From positions 14,752,483 through 14,816,482 of the forward strand of contig JAQFVV010012402.1 in the NCBI GenBank assembly GCA_028023455.1: 64,000 nt of DNA, written 5' to 3'. This document shows, piece by piece, positions 22,561 through 36,733 of this stretch. Positions within the stretch are counted from its first letter, which is position 1. Each line of letters begins with the position of its first letter. This DNA is from Epiperipatus broadwayi (Eukaryota > Onychophora > Udeonychophora > Euonychophora > Peripatidae). The position numbers and the translations under genes were made by a program. A model generated the notes under the pieces. That model did not search any database, was not told the origin of the DNA, and saw only the letters and a program-made list of their open reading frames with translations.

Positions 22561-24800
22561 TCTGTGCATATATTTAGAAATCCATTTAGCCTCTATTTGA
22601 AATCATTATATCTCTTAATAAACTCATTTAATTATCAAATCATTTTTCCAGATCTGACTTATGTTCGTTGCTTTGTTAATTCCACTATTCTGTTCTCATC
22701 TTTAAAAAGCACAAAATCTTTATCTCTTTCATTTCCTTTATTCTGTAAGTTTTTCCTACTTTCCATGCAATTTATTTTGATTCTTATCCAATATTTTACA
22801 TTCCAAAAATAAATGTTCAATATTCTTATGATCTTTACTTAATTTTTACCTTATTTCTTTGGTATCTGAAATTCCTATCCTTGCATTAAATAATAATTAG
22901 TTCCCTTTACTGTTATTATATGTCATTTCCTATTTTTTATTTTTATATAATTTCAAACTTTTTTTTATTCATATTTGCTGTAACCCCCCCCCCCTTGACC
23001 AGTTTATCTATCCTCTTTGCTTATTCTTTATAATTATATAGCAATAAGATATTCTGAACACATTTATTTCATTTTTTATATAAATACATAGAAATTTTTT
23101 TTTTTTTTTAAATAAATTATTTCTCTATTAACTTTACATATTGTAAATTTTTTTTTGTTCGATATGTTTGTTATACTTTCCACACAATCTACTTATTCAC
23201 TATTTTTATTCTATATTCACTCATATATTGAAACTTTCAAATATTTATAATTTGCTTTTAATTTCTCTCATTAATAAAGTAAATTTATCCCAAATTTTCT
23301 TGAATAGCTTTATTTGCTGTCTACAATTTACATTCCATTATATATTTATCTACTTCTTTGAATTATATCTAAAAATTTATGAATCTCTAAATGAATATAA
23401 AAAACTTTATTGTCACTTATTTTTAAATTATTCTACATACTTCACATTTATTATATGAAAAACATGCCAGAGTTTTGATCAATCCTATTTTTTGTTTTTT
23501 TTATCATTTCTAATTCTCAACTTTCTTTGTAATTATTTTTCCCATTTAAGCAAATATATGTATCTAAATATATCTATACTTCTAACTTTTTCAAGACAAA
23601 TATTTCTCAATTCTCATCTTTTAATCTTACAATTCCCATTAATTTTTTTAATTTTTTTTCATTGAATTTAATTTTCGTACTTTTTCTTATCGATAAACAT
23701 TTCTCTAATAATACTACATATCTTTTACACTATTTATAAAAAATGCCATATCATCTGCATAAAATAGAACTGCATATTAAACTTTCTTGGTTCATACTAT
23801 AGAAATCTCTATTCTTATCTCCAGTTTTTTATTTCAATATTCAATTGTATTAGAAACGATGCAATAAAGATAATGTTAGTAGTTACTGTTGTAATTTGAT
23901 TTCACATTTAATTTTAATGATTCGGTATTTTTTAATTAGTATTTAAAAAATTATCCTCGTAACAATTTCAAGTCTTTTCCCATATTTTCAAGATATCATA
24001 CGTAGTAAGTCATGGTGTAATATTCCTATAAAACCTTTCAGTCCTCTCTTTCATAAATGAAATCCATGCTGAACCTTTCCTAAGTTTGTGCTCTTTTATA
24101 TTGTGTAAATAAATATTTTATAAACTATCAAAGTTATTGTTACTTGTCTATAATTAGTGTACAATCTTCAATATTTTGCATTATATAATAATCTAATTAT
24201 CACATCCTTCCATTATCATCTGTAATTTTATTAATATTTTTTTAAAACCAATCCATACATATCTTCTCATACCCATTACCACTTTAGCTGCCATAGTATC
24301 TTGCCTTTTGTTTCCCCCTTTTTTAAAAAATCTACTGCTCTATTCATTTGTGCTTTTATCATTGTTTATTTTTTCAAGCTGTAAGCTCTCACATTCATTT
24401 ACCAACTTTTCTCACCTAAAAATTTTATTTCAATGTTTGAGTATTTTTTCAAGTTTTTCCCTAACCTCTTCATAATCCCATCTCTCTCTCCACTTAATAA
24501 TGTAGCAACCTTTTTTATTTTTCTTCATGTATTTCCAATTCTTCTTTTCAGTTTTGTTAATTTCCTCGATTAACTTTTTATTAAATTCACCCGTTTTTAT
24601 AGTAATCTTATTTTGCTATTTTTTTTCTTTTTTAATTAGTTGTCCCATCTTATCTTTACATCATTTTAAGTTTATTTATATTTAATTTTTTTTTGTTATT
24701 ATTATATTTTCTGAAGTATTTTTTTTCTATTTTTTCTTGTTAAACTTATTATTTGTAAATAAATACTCATTTGCAATCTTCTTCACTCATTTACTGACTG
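22561..24800 (-). pseudogene. Degenerate LINE, minus strand
   Basis: Minus-strand frames carry worn non-LTR retrotransposon landmarks in the right order. At about 24060 a frame reads AWISFMKERTERFYRN. Near 23770-23650 there is a worn ILYADD-like stretch (ILCR-YGIFYK) followed by LLEKCLSIRKSTKIKFNEKK, typical of the region after box C. Near the end, at about 22810-22750, NIEHLFLECKILDKNQNK has the EHLF-x-C form of LINE C-termini. There are many stops. Apparent plus-strand open frames here (22564-22812, 23168-23458) are shadows. The LINE clade is not resolved. Confidence 0.5.
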
Positions 24801-25849
24801 TTATTGAATAGATAATAGGGTTGGCTATAGATCATCTATATAAAAGAAAAATCCTAGACCTATTGTAACTTGAAAAATTTTCAAAATTTACCTTACTGGT
24901 TCCGAACTCAGGCTCATTGACATGACAGGAAAATATGCTAATCACTTTGGTAAAGGAAGTCATAAACCTATAATGAGGAAAGTTACACATCATGTCTGTG
25001 ATAAAGTAATCATATATCTATGGTAAGGGAATTATATATCTATGGTAGTTTATCCTTAACTTTAAAAAAAAAACAACCCAAAAACATATAATAATGTATA
25101 AGCTAAAGCATAATTTTATGTGAGTTTAGAAGAAATTGGATCCATCTAGGCATATACTGATAGAAAATATTCTGATAAATTAAGATAAAAAACAGATTGG
25201 CTTAATGTTATTAAAGAAAATAATAAATAAGTTTGTTTAGAAAGCAGTAGAATTGATATTAGTTGAGCATTCAATTTACTAATGATATGGCAGTAATTGA
25301 ACAGAAATTAAGAAAGGCAATAATTATGCAGCTGTCTATGTGTGTATTGTGTATGTAAGCAATGTAAATGAAGTTCATTATTTAATCATCCCCTTATTAT
25401 TATGCTACTCTAAAAAATCTATATATGCCAATCATACATTTAAGTATATATTAACAAGCAATTATGTTAATGAGAAATAATTATGCAAAAATGTACTCAT
25501 AAAAAAAAACCCCCATTGTGTGTGGAAGCATAATAATTGTCAGTATTGTTTTCATATTAAAGACCAGCACATATTCTGCATTCGTCATTCATAACATATA
25601 TGTATATACTGCATTCATATCAGTCTTGGTGCATGAAGAACTTTCTTCATTTAAGATGCAGTGCAATGGATATAATTATCTACTGTGCATAAGTAGAAAA
25701 TGACATGCACAAGCATAAGCTTATTTATGCATTTTAGGAATTTCTAGTGAAATTTCTCATTGTTATTTATTTATTATTTTTTTTACTGTTTTATTATTTA
25801 ACATAGAATAAATTTGTTGTGTTAACTCAAATTATATTTTAGTTTTTTA

Positions 25850-28800
25850 TAGTTGTCAATGCTGTCCCTGATATTGAGATAATAATACCCTCAGAACATA
25901 GCAGAATGGCACATATGGCAATGGTGGAAAAAATCCAGTTAAACATAACAAGACAGCATTTCTCTGCAGGATAGATAGAAATCTACGTGCTAATAGCTGT
26001 TCTCACAAACAAGAAAAATATCATTACTAAGCAGCAACATTTATGAATTTGACATGGATAGCACTGCATCTTGAGTTATGTGGACCTTATTAAAAAATAT
26101 ATGTTCATAAATAAAATTGAGGATGACAAGATAAAAATATCTATACTTATGTGGTGCTCAGGAAATGATGTATTGAAATTGATAAATCAACTATGAGACC
26201 CTAAGACCCCCAAAGAAGTTTTGTTTCAAGGAAAAAACTAAACATTTATTTTACTCCTATGATAACTAAATGGTGGCACAATTGAGATTGAGGAATCCTG
26301 CAACTATAAATTTGAAGAAGGGAGAGTACATAGTAAATGTAGTATAAAGAATTAAACTGTAGGAATAATGATCATATTCCGATGGAAATGAATATATTTG
26401 AGCAGAAAATTACTATGGAAGTTGATAACAGAGTGAGTCTGTCATTATTATCATATAAAGACTAGATGAAAATTAGTGATAGATGGAAGAAGAAAATGTC
26501 GCTCTTGAAAACTGATATTATTGCTATGGATGTAAATGGAAATAAGATAGAGATGAATGGAAAATTGTCTATACCTGTGAAATTAAATTCTAAGGTTAAA
26601 TTTTTACCACTGTAAATCATCAATAAAGATTTTATCCCATTAGTAGCAAGAAACAGACTTTTTCCTTTGGTAATTGTGCATAACAATTGGAAAAAATAGC
26701 TATAAAGAAGTACCTTATATTGAGCAAATCAGAACCAGCGAATTATCAACATGACCAGTTGATATTGAACTAATAAACAAAGCTCACTCAATTATTTTCA
26801 TTAAAGGAGAAAGTGGAAAGACTGTCAATAGGATGGTTCACAAAGGCTTATTAACATTGATAGAAGACTTGCCCTGGACTACTCCTGTAGTAGTTATTAT
26901 GAAGCCAGATAGCGAGATTACCATGTTACACTAAATAAATTTATTAACAATGGAGCCTATACTCCATTCCTAGCATATATGAATTGCTATCATTGAAGCA
27001 AGAAGTTTGTTTTTTGCAAAAATAGATTTTAAATCTGCTTTTCATCAAATCCCTGTCACTGACAGGGTCCTGAATTATTAGTTCTCAATACTTATTTGGA
27101 ATTTTGCAAACGTAATAAGTTACCATATGACATTACAGTTGTTTCTAATATCTTTCAGGCCAAAATGGATAATTTTTTTTATGGCATCGAAGGTATCATC
27201 TCTTATTTAGATGACATATTGGTTATAACTGAATCTGAGCATGAACTGGCAATATGTGTAAATAAAGTCTGTTCCAAATTGGAGGAAATAGGAGTGAAGC
27301 TAAATACTACTAAATATATATGTGATGTCAGAGATAAAGTTTCTAGACCAGGGGTCCCCAACCCTATGCCCGTGGGCACCATGGTGCCCCAGACCATTTT
27401 ATGTGTGCCCGCCGCTATCATAACATGATAAAAAATTATTTATTTGATACAAATAAATTTAATTTTTAAAATTTCTTATAGATTATTGTATTATATTGTA
27501 ATCAAATTGTAGGGCGTACTATATTTTTACAGCGTAAATAAATATTTTTTTTTGTACATTACGTGTATTATTAACAATATCCAACTATAAATTTACATTA
27601 AAAAAATAAATGGTGCCCGCCAGCTGGCCGGTATTGTAGAATGTGCTCTTAAGTGCAAAAAGGTTGGGGACCCCTGTTCTAGACCAATGTAAATATAATA
27701 AAAATGGACCTAACTCAAAAAAAGTAAATTCAATAAAAAATGCTGAGGGCCTTAAGAATGTAGGCACATTGAACTTTTTTGAGAGCTTTCTAAAAAGAAA
27801 GTCTCACTTTATTATCTTTATAAATCATTAAAAGAATATCAATGATGAAAATGGTTGGAAGCTAAAGACCTACTACATCAAAACACTGATATTGGGAAGA
27901 GCCATGAAGGAGGGTTTTCTGGAAGATCAAGTCAAGTTTTCTGGAAGATCAAGTCACTGCTCTTTTCAGACTGTCTATTGGTACACTACAATCACATTCT
28001 CGATCTAACACTGACAACAGATGCATCCGGGTATGAAATTGGATAGTCACCCATCAACAGAAGGGGGGAGCCCCATAGAATTTAGGTCAAGGACATTGAC
28101 CACTATCAAAAGAAATTATAATCATCTTGACAAGGAAGCACTGGCGATCATTTCTGGGATGCAGAAATTTTATCATCTATGGAAGGAAATTTAAAATTAT
28201 AACAGATCATCACCAGCTTCTAGGTATAAAGGGCTGCTCTGGACCATCTAAGCTAGTGTATGATTCGATGGTACAATTTGTTGTCAGCTTACCATTACAA
28301 AATATATTAGAAGGCTAGCCTGATCAGAAACGCAGATGCCCTATCTTGGAATCCTGGTATTAAAGAAAACCAAAGAGCATAGAAACAATCTGTTGCATCA
28401 GTGTGGCTGGAGTCAGTTGACAGTAAAACTGTTACCAATTGGATCCAGGAAGCAGCAGAATATTAAACATATGTGGTTTGGATTATGGCTCGCTAAATAC
28501 CTGACATATAACTAAATAAAACATGGATAACTTGGCAAAACCTATCAATGTTAAATTGGTGTAAATAAATGGCAACAGAGGGTTGATTTCATTTGTAGGC
28601 TGTGAGAAAACTATTAAAACTGATTCATCAAGGGCACTTTAGTGTGATAAAGACAAAAATACAAAAGTACTTGCCTGTCCCTGTGTATATTGGCCGGATA
28701 TGAGTTTTGACATAGTAAAAACATAAAAAATTGCTGATCCTGCCAGTCTACTTCAAATTTTTCCAGAAGTATACATCAAGGCTTAAAGAAATTAGGGCAT

Positions 28801-29650
28801 AGAACTGCATACAAATTGACCACTGTGGTCCAATAAATGGTAATTCAATTTTTATATTGGCAAATACCACCTTAAGATGAATGGATTATTAAAAAATATG
28901 AGTGCAAAAGAAACTATATGCACTTTAAGCAAATTTTTTATGTATCATGGATCTCTGGAAATACTAGTTTTTGATAATGGGACTGGGTTTAATATCTGAA
29001 GAATTCAATTTCTTTTTAGAAGCATGGGAAGTGTGACACTTACTAGCACCACCCTATTACCCAGAGTCAAATGGAATGGCTGGAGAAAACATGCAACAAC
29101 TGACGTTAGCCTTAAACAGAATAAACTATTAAGACATCATAGAAGCTCTGAATGAATCAATGTTGCACCAACATATAACATCATCTATAGACCCTGGTCA
29201 CCAGCAGAAGGATTGATACAAAAAAAGAAACCATCAACAAGAATTCTAGAAAACAGTTACACCTTTGGAGAAAAAAGTCTGCAAAAAGTATGCATTGAAG
29301 GCCAAATAAAAAAAGATGATTTCAAACTGAATTACGGAAGTTCAAACATTAATAGGAATAGCCTATAGATGTCACATGAACCATGTCAGAAAAAACTGGA
29401 CTGAAATGAATATGGATGTGAATGTCAAAAACTGTGAGGAGCCAACCAAACCTGAAAGGACTATCAAAGAAGATTTCTCAGACTCAGGCAGTGATGGATA
29501 CAGAATCAGAAGAAGAATCTAATACACTGAAACATCAGTCGAGCTCTATAGAATGTTAGAATACTAACAGACCTCTCCACCATGACCAAACCCCAACATA
29601 TCTGAAGGAGTATGTGTATTACTGCAAAGAAAGGAGTGTGAAAGGGGAAA
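25850..29650 (+). pseudogene. Ty3/Gypsy retrotransposon, degenerate gag-pol
   Basis: A full-order but heavily mutated Gypsy polyprotein, annotated only as a fossil. A gag-like piece lies near 26120-26260. Reverse transcriptase runs about 26750-27345, with the catalytic SYLDDIL at about 27199. It resumes after a hAT insertion with a tether region (27690-27800). RNase H follows, with LTTDASGYEIG near 28012 and a DKEAL-like block near 28127. The integrase has a degenerate zinc-binding start near 28620, an IDHCGP block near 28815 and PYYPESNGMAGE near 29053. A purine tract GAAAGGGGAAA ends near 29650, where the 3' LTR would start. Stops and frameshifts occur throughout. LTRs at this locus were not defined. 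Confidence 0.8.
27349..27676. mobile_element. Non-autonomous hAT element (MITE), 328 bp
   Basis: Terminal inverted repeats are CAGGGGTCCCCAACC and GGTTGGGGACCCCTG. An exact 8-bp target duplication TTCTAGAC flanks it (27341-27348, 27677-27684). These features define the hAT superfamily. There is no transposase coding, so it is a MITE. It interrupts the Gypsy reverse transcriptase, so it is younger than that element. A second copy lies at 49865-50230. Confidence 0.93.
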
Positions 29651-29654
29651 TACG

Positions 29655-29671
29655 GTGTGTGTGTGTGTGTG
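29655..29671 (+). repeat. TG microsatellite
   Basis: A short TG dinucleotide run directly follows the purine tract at the Gypsy end. Confidence 0.85.
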
Positions 29672-29829
29672 CATGTTCAAAACAGGAATATAAAGAAGGC
29701 AATTAAACCAAATAAATAGAAACTGATTGAGCAAGCAATTATAAATAACCGATAAGGATGTATATAGAAACTGAAAAATACTGGAAAAATAGATGTTTTC
29801 TCTAAAGACAGTGTGTGGACTATAAATAT

Positions 29830-30300
29830 CTGTGAGCTAATTAGACAATGTCTTCATTTTGTGCATCAACGTGTACTTGGGAGCCATGTGAACTTTAATT
29901 CTGCCAAAATTGCTCACTAAAATCCTCTGAAGGTGTAGAAAGGGAATGTAGCTAATAAAGAGACCGTCCCACTCTACATTATAATTTTTGAATGTCATAA
30001 GGCAACTCCATCTTTGCTGAACATGAAAGAACAACAGGCCACATATTTTAGCCAGCCAATGCTAGCATTGCGTATGCTGAAAGATACAACACTAAACACA
30101 AAATTAGAGAGGCATTCCACATAGCCAAGGCTATAAATAGAATGGAGACCTGTTTTGCTCTTTTCTGGAAATGACAGCTGTAAGCAATTTGCATAAAACA
30201 CTTAACAAAACATAGTTTTTACAGACTATTAGTAGCTATGATTATGAAAGCTAAGTCTCTCGAAAGCACTTAGCTAAATTTAAATTTGCACTTTTAATTC
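29830..30300 (+). pseudogene. PLE GIY-YIG remnant and tail
   Basis: In the plus frame from 30001 the translation has SIFAEHERTTGHIF, then a stop where a Trp would be expected, then YAERYNTKHKIREAFHIAKA. The H-x-GH block and the R-KIREA-xI-K block are hallmarks of the C-terminal part of PLE GIY-YIG nucleases. The tail carries TCTCGAAAGCACTTAGC at 30256, a terminus also seen near 55155, 55580 and 63677. Minus-strand open frames here (29837-30034, 29995-30201) are shadows. Confidence 0.65.
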
Positions 30301-32189
30301 AAAGATCGGACTACCTTCATTGTCTGTGTGTTGTGCACATATATGTACTGTATGTTATTATCTAATCAAGTAAATGATTTACCTAATTCTAATTTTTATT
30401 ATTATTATGCTGATTGTTGCATTCGAAATGTAATTACTTTTAGATGTAACCAAATTGCCCTATGTATATATGTATGTTATCAATTCTAGTTGTACAAATT
30501 AATACTGAATATTATTAAGTAAAAAATAACTAAATATGCTTGTGTGCATCATCATTTATTGTGTTAGATTAGTTAGTCAATACATAGCATTAATGTAGTA
30601 ATTTAATGGGAGTTAAAGGTATTGGCCACTTGATATGTAAGTGCAAGTAGTCCATAATTTTTCACTGATAACAGAGTGTCGACCTGAAATTAATCTGGAA
30701 ATGTAGATTATAATACTGTCATCTGGCACCCATTGGTTACCCAAAACTTACACTAGATGACTCTAGATGAGAATAAATGGTGAATATATACAAAATGTAA
30801 GAGAAAGTTACTTGATGTTTTGTTGATTATACTGTAATTAATGGTTCAAAGTTTTAAATTTTAAGTCATTTATTATTTAGTGTCAATCATTAAAACATTG
30901 AAAAGTTTAGGATTTTATCTTGGTTAGTATAATAAGGATCAAAAGTTTACTATTTTTTTCACTGAATTAAGGCTAGATATTCAAAAATTGTTTGCAAGCA
31001 TTAAGTTTATCATCATTCGGTGAAGATTCACTGTTCTGAGCTTATACAGAACTTTGGATTAAGCTAAATATCAATACTCTAAAGAAGGAGTGAATTGTAG
31101 AATTTACTTTGAACAGATCTGCAGCAATATATGGGTTTGCAACATATCATGAATTTTTTCCCAATTTTTTAAAATGTACTTTTTAAAAAAAATTGCATAT
31201 TTTGATTTATTGAAGCTAAACAATAAGTTTGGAAATTAGTGGAGGCATCAATTTGCTTTTTTTTTTTTACTTGTATAAGTGTAAATGATCAGAATAGGCA
31301 AGTGAAATGAATTTAGAAGAAAGAGGATCCGATGCAGCTCTTACTTGTTTCAATTTCTAAATGTAAAGGCTTCCAAGAGTGGTTGCATTACCAAGATTTT
31401 TATTTCTTGCTGCTTATGTTTTAATTTCATTATGTTGTGAATGATCTTGGGTTTGAACAGGAGACTCGCATGACTTGTATGTTTCTTTTTCATCATCGTC
31501 ATCAGTTGAAAGTGACTATAGTACATTGATATCTTCATCTGAAAACCATTGTGATGGAAGTTATTTTTCCATGTGAAGGCAATTTAACTTTGTCTTCAAT
31601 AACTGGAAAGGAAGATTTTGCTAATCTATCATTTGAAAATACTTGAAAACTACTGAATCTGCTTTCAATCATCAGAAAATGTTTTAGCAATTTTGACATC
31701 ATTATCAATGTCAGAAATGAATTTTATTTCTGAAGTAGATAATTATTTTTTTAGAATCTGTGATATTAATAATTGAACCAATTGAATTATTACTATTGCT
31801 CTCATTAGTTAAACTCAAATGTCATTAGTATCACAGTTGCCTTGTCTGCTCAGATGGCTCCTAGATTTGTTTGGACCTCCGCTTCGCTCAATTTTTGTAT
31901 CATTAGTTTGTTTTATTACAAAGGTATATATTGAATATTTGTTTTATTCTGATGATAATGTTTTTGATGTTTAGGATAAGTTTAATAAATTAAAGAAAAT
32001 CAAAAGACTGATTCTGTTCAAATAGTAAGTTTAAGATTTATAACTTTTAAGTTTAGAAAAAGATTATTTTCTAAAAGTAATAACAGTCTAATTAATGAGA
32101 GTAGAATATATTGTTAATAAAATAAAACAATTAAAGGAATTCGAGTTTAGATTTCCTTCATAAGATAAATGATAAACTAAAAAATAACT

Positions 32190-32660
32190 CATTAATTAAA
32201 GTCAGAGAGATAATGATGTAAATTCTTATATGGAGCATTGAAATAAAGAATCACTAAAGCAGATGGACGGGAGTACGAGTCAATCAACTTCAGAAATTGA
32301 AACAATGAATACCTCAGTACAAATTGGATCAAGAAGACTTCACTGGATTCTTGGAGCTTCACCTGTGCACATGGACATAAGCTGGAGCAGAACATCTCCC
32401 TTGGTACAGTGACTTCAAGTGTGGAGAGCTGGCCTCCGAACATGGGAACACCAGCTAGGAATCTTATAGGTTGTATTGATCTACATTATTATTTATGTAT
32501 GCCTTCAGGCCTTATTATATAAAATAATCGTATGTATGTAAATAGTTAGGATGCTATTAATTATCGTTTATTGTGTAGTGGTGATTTGTACTTGAGGGAA
32601 GTGCCCTCTTAGATCAGCTAGACATAGCACACTGATAGCATATGAATATGCTTTAATGGT
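32190..32660. other. Less AT-rich island, unclassified
   Basis: Base composition shifts towards G/C compared with its flanks, as in the repeat copies elsewhere in this window. A minus-strand open frame (32192-32443) has no recognisable motif. It is most likely an unclassified transposon fragment or LTR. Confidence 0.3.
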
Positions 32661-34828
32661 AATGGATTTCAGAGTACATGATGTTTTAAACAACTTGCTG
32701 GAAGATTTTCACCAGAATCAAAACTAAAAGGATTATTAATATCTTTCTCTATCTGTCTCTGCTTAACATTCATTTCAGATGTTAGGTCTGGCCCATTGTT
32801 AAAAAAATTGGAAATCTTTGGTGAAGATTTATTTGATTGATCACTGAAAATCTGGTCAAACTAAGTATTGGCAAGTAGGATTTGTGGTTTTGACTTCAAC
32901 TATATGTCTTATCTGCGTACTAAGATATTCTTGAATGTCTCAATATCTTAAGAAGTTGTTTCTTTTTTAATGTGGATTGATTAATGTCTAGATTCATTTC
33001 CCAAACTTGAAACTAGAGGTTTTTGTTTTGGTTAGCATAATCTGATTAAATAATTAAATAAATCAGAATATTTTACAAACATCGTATGTATCATTTACAT
33101 TAAACTTATAAACTATTGCTGTTGAATGAAGTAGTACATCAAACTAGCTGATAGAACACAAGTATCACTTATTTGGTCAAATTAAAATTTTTATATTTTT
33201 TGTTTACTTTATTTGGAAACCTAAACCCATTTTGCTAATGTGCAGTTAACTGAGGAAATGTGAGTTTTTAGCCAAAAGCTAAAAATTTGAATTGCTTCCC
33301 AAATAATGAAACTGTAAAAAAAATTTAATCTGATCACTCAGCATTTTGGAAGTCAAATATCTTATCTCCTGAGCATTTAACCATAGATAAATAAATAAGA
33401 TCGTTTGGATTATTATCTTTCTGTTTAATTTTTAAAAGCTGTTCAAATGCAGTCTCTTAAATACTATCTACAATTTTTAACACTCCAGTCTCAATATCCA
33501 TAATATCATTTATTAATGTAATTATTTAAAAAAATTTTGACTTAGACTATTAGGTTGACATTTTGCATATTATTTAGGTATAGCATTTTGGAAATGTCTT
33601 TGCTTCAAATATATTTATATAATATTTCATGGTATAAAAGTTTCTAATATTATATATTAAAGAAAAATTTTAGCACCTGTACCTTGGGAATGTGAATTTA
33701 AGCCAAATTTAATTTGGCATAATTAACATTTATTAAAAATCAAATTTCATTCTCGGATCTGGCTTTGTTTACGTTAGCTTTCTATATATTAACTTAGTTA
33801 CTGATTCATTTGCCATCTGCCATGAACTACACTATATTTTGTTCCAAGTCCCCTCGCATACAAATGTATATAGTGTATGCTAGCTCACATTTTGTTGATA
33901 AACATTGATTATAATAGAATACACATTACTTACTGAACTGCAAGGATACATTACTTTTCAACAAGCATATATATATATATATGTATGTATAATCATAATA
34001 TACATATATAAATTTAGATTACAATTTAAACGAAATTTTTAAAAAATATAATAATATAGTTATTAATAATAGATTGATGAGTAGTTTTTTCATGCATTCA
34101 TTGAAGCAATAAAAATAATAAATACTAACTACTGTATTTTTATATTTAAAACAAAGTAAATAAAATGTCAGACTTTCATCGCTATTAAATATGTTACTGG
34201 GTAAAAAAAAATTTTTTTTAATTTTTTTTTTTCTTGTAGAAAGCTAATAGTGGTCTTGTTATTAAGAAATTAGGATTTCTGTAATTGTTTTGATATTTTT
34301 TAATTACAAATTTTAATATATTTTTAAATGTTGTAAAACTTTTACATTATGCTCAGAAAATATTTTATTACACAAAATATTATACATCAAATTTTGGAAA
34401 AGATAATAAAGAAAGAATAAAATGTATGTGATTTCAACATAAACTAAAGAAATTTCATTAATATATAATCGTGTAGGGTGCTTCAAGATGAAAAAACGGC
34501 TATTAGCATATTGTAAAACCTATGTATAAATTTTACTTTTAAAAAAAAAAAAAGTTTGCATATATTATTCTGAGAAGGCAAATTGGCTGCTTGAATATCA
34601 TAATATTCCCAATTTTTAATGTTTTTGATTGTTCATTTACATTTTTTTTTTGTTTACTTACATTTCCTTTGGGATAATAAATAATTGAAGTCATATAATT
34701 AAATACAGTACAGTTTACGACTTCATTATATATATAAATTTGACGACCTAATCTATAAAAGACTAAAGCCATTGAAATGGTAAAAAAGGAATTTGAAAAA
34801 TTAAAAGACAAAAGATTGACTTATGCTG

Positions 34829-35230
34829 TGTATTGACTCGTCAAATACAGGGCACAAATATTAATTCACAAACTAGTTTAGAGTTCAATTCACAAAATGG
34901 TTTAATTCACTAACTAATTTATAGTTTGGACAAAGTTCTCAACTGTTTCAAGTTAAGGGTGGGATGAGAGATTGATGTATACAAATTAAAATAGTTCTGG
35001 TTTCCACCGAGCTGCATTAGAAAAATAAACTATGTACATACAGTAATGAATATTCGCACTATAATCAAACATATAGCTTCTACATCCTAATTCGCTCCTT
35101 CTCAACATAGGATGATTCACAATTCCCACGCTGTTCCTTTGCAACAGATGCTCTCCCAGAATTCACTGAATGCACTCTCTCTCTGGCATCCTTTCCAACC
35201 CCCCTCCCTTATATGTTTAGTTTCTTTTGT
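34829..35230. other. Less AT-rich island, unclassified
   Basis: It begins near GTATTGACTCGTCAAATACA and ends in a C-rich stretch near 35210. It contains a repeated phrase, TTAATTCACAAACTAG-like, at about 34860-34920. No coding, TIR or LTR ends could be fixed. Confidence 0.3.
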
Positions 35231-35797
35231 TTTCTGGAGTATACTAATTTATAAATTAAGGTGAAATTTAATTAAATTGGTGTTTTCTAATTAAATTCCT
35301 TTCGTTATCTGCTTAATTAGTTTGGTTCAATTAATTGTATTTTAAGCCGAATCAGACAACTAATTAAAACGTCTATAATTAAAATATTAGAAATTAAAAT
35401 GTCTTTTAAAAGAAATATTTTATGACAAGTCACTTTCATATATGCATTTAATTTTAAAATAAATACATATTTTACACCTTGCAAAAAGAACTTCTTTATA
35501 TATATATAAATTGATTTCAAAATTCCATAGTAATGAAAAAAGTGCTTTATTCTCATTTTTAAATTTTTTATTTGAACTATTTGTTTGATTTCATTCTTAG
35601 TTTAATAATTTTGAATGTTAAATATATTTAATATTTGTGATAGTTATATATTTTTCTGTGATTATGTATTAAAATGGATATATGTTTCTTTGCATACAGA
35701 ATAAAATTAATTTAATAATTTGAATGTGAATGAAATTAATAAATTAGATAATTAATAACACTGATACACTCAAGCACATATATGTTGAAAAGATAAA

Positions 35798-35854
35798 TAA
35801 TCACCAATATCCGTATTTCATGCTAAACCAGCAATCATCAGTTGGTCCAGATTA
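35798..35854 (-). ncRNA. Type I hammerhead ribozyme, unit 1
   Basis: Read on the minus strand: stem I outer TAATC and inner ACCAA, core CTGATGA (35841-35835), stem II TGCT-GGTTT-AGCA, GAA (35819-35817), stem III ATAC/GGAT (one mismatch), cleavage position A35808, then TTGGT and GATTA closing stem I with an internal loop TGG. The pair next to the core in stem II is a T-T mismatch, the main weakness. All invariant core bases are present. Confidence 0.72.
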
Positions 35855-36265
35855 TCATCTCCCACACATATATACTATAAGTGCTCAGATATATATTAAG
35901 ATAGACAATCTTCATACTTTAATGGACAGGCTCCAATCTACTACACACTCCAACTCTTCAACCATCCAATTGAAAATCTGATGATGGAATGCTCGAAGGC
36001 CACCCTGAGGCCAAGATTCTTGTCACACCCATGTTGACCTAAGGTCACTCTGAACCCCACATGTACAGGACAAAATCCATTTAATACATATGCAAGGATG
36101 GGCAGACATCTCTACAATGTAATAACTGAAACACAGGCTTATTATATACCTGTGTCCATATATGTAATATAGGGTATATGAGCACAGACTTTCAGATGAC
36201 CCATCACTCTCCACTCTATCTAATAACACTGATACACTCAAGCACATATATGCTGAAAAGATAAA

Positions 36266-36322
36266 TAATCACCAATATACATATTTCAGGCTAAACCAGC
36301 CATCATCAGTTGGTCCAGATTA
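36266..36322 (-). ncRNA. Type I hammerhead ribozyme, unit 2, with covariation
   Basis: It has the same fold as unit 1. Stem II is GGCT-GGTTT-AGCC instead of TGCT-GGTTT-AGCA, so a T-A pair has become G-C. Stem III is ATAT/GTAT with one G-T wobble. The core CTGATGA lies at 36309-36303 and the cleavage position is A36276. The paired change supports selection or descent with a structured RNA. Confidence 0.75.
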
Positions 36323-36733
36323 TCATCTCCCACACATATATACTATAAGTGCTCAGATATATATTAAGATAGACAATCTTCATACTTTAATGGACAGGCT
36401 CCAATCTACTACACACTCCAACTCTTCAACCATCCATCCAATTGAAAATCTGATGATGGAATACTCAAAGGCCACCCTGAGGCCGAGATTCTTGTCACAC
36501 TCATGTTGACCTAAGGTCAATCTGAACCCCACATGTACAGGACATAATCCATTTAATACATATGCAAGGATGGGCAGACATCTCTACAATGTAATAACTG
36601 AAACACTGGCTTATTATATACCTGTGTCTATGTAATATAGGGTATATGAGCACAAACTTTCAGATGACCCATCACTCTCCACTCTATCTAATAACACTGA
36701 TACACTCAAGCACATATATGCTGAAAAGATAAA

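Noticed and set aside
23168-23458. 96-codon open frame on the plus strand
   Set aside because: A low-complexity Phe/Ile/Leu/Tyr-rich shadow of a minus-strand LINE remnant.
29837-30201. Two overlapping minus-strand open frames
   Set aside because: The plus strand of the same bases carries the recognisable PLE GIY-YIG blocks; the minus frames match nothing.
35978-36000. A second CTGATGA...GAA pair on the plus strand of each 468-bp unit
   Set aside because: The bases between do not pair as stem II, and although GGCC...GGCC could form a stem III the following base is G, not a permitted cleavage base. Only the minus-strand motif of these units is convincing.
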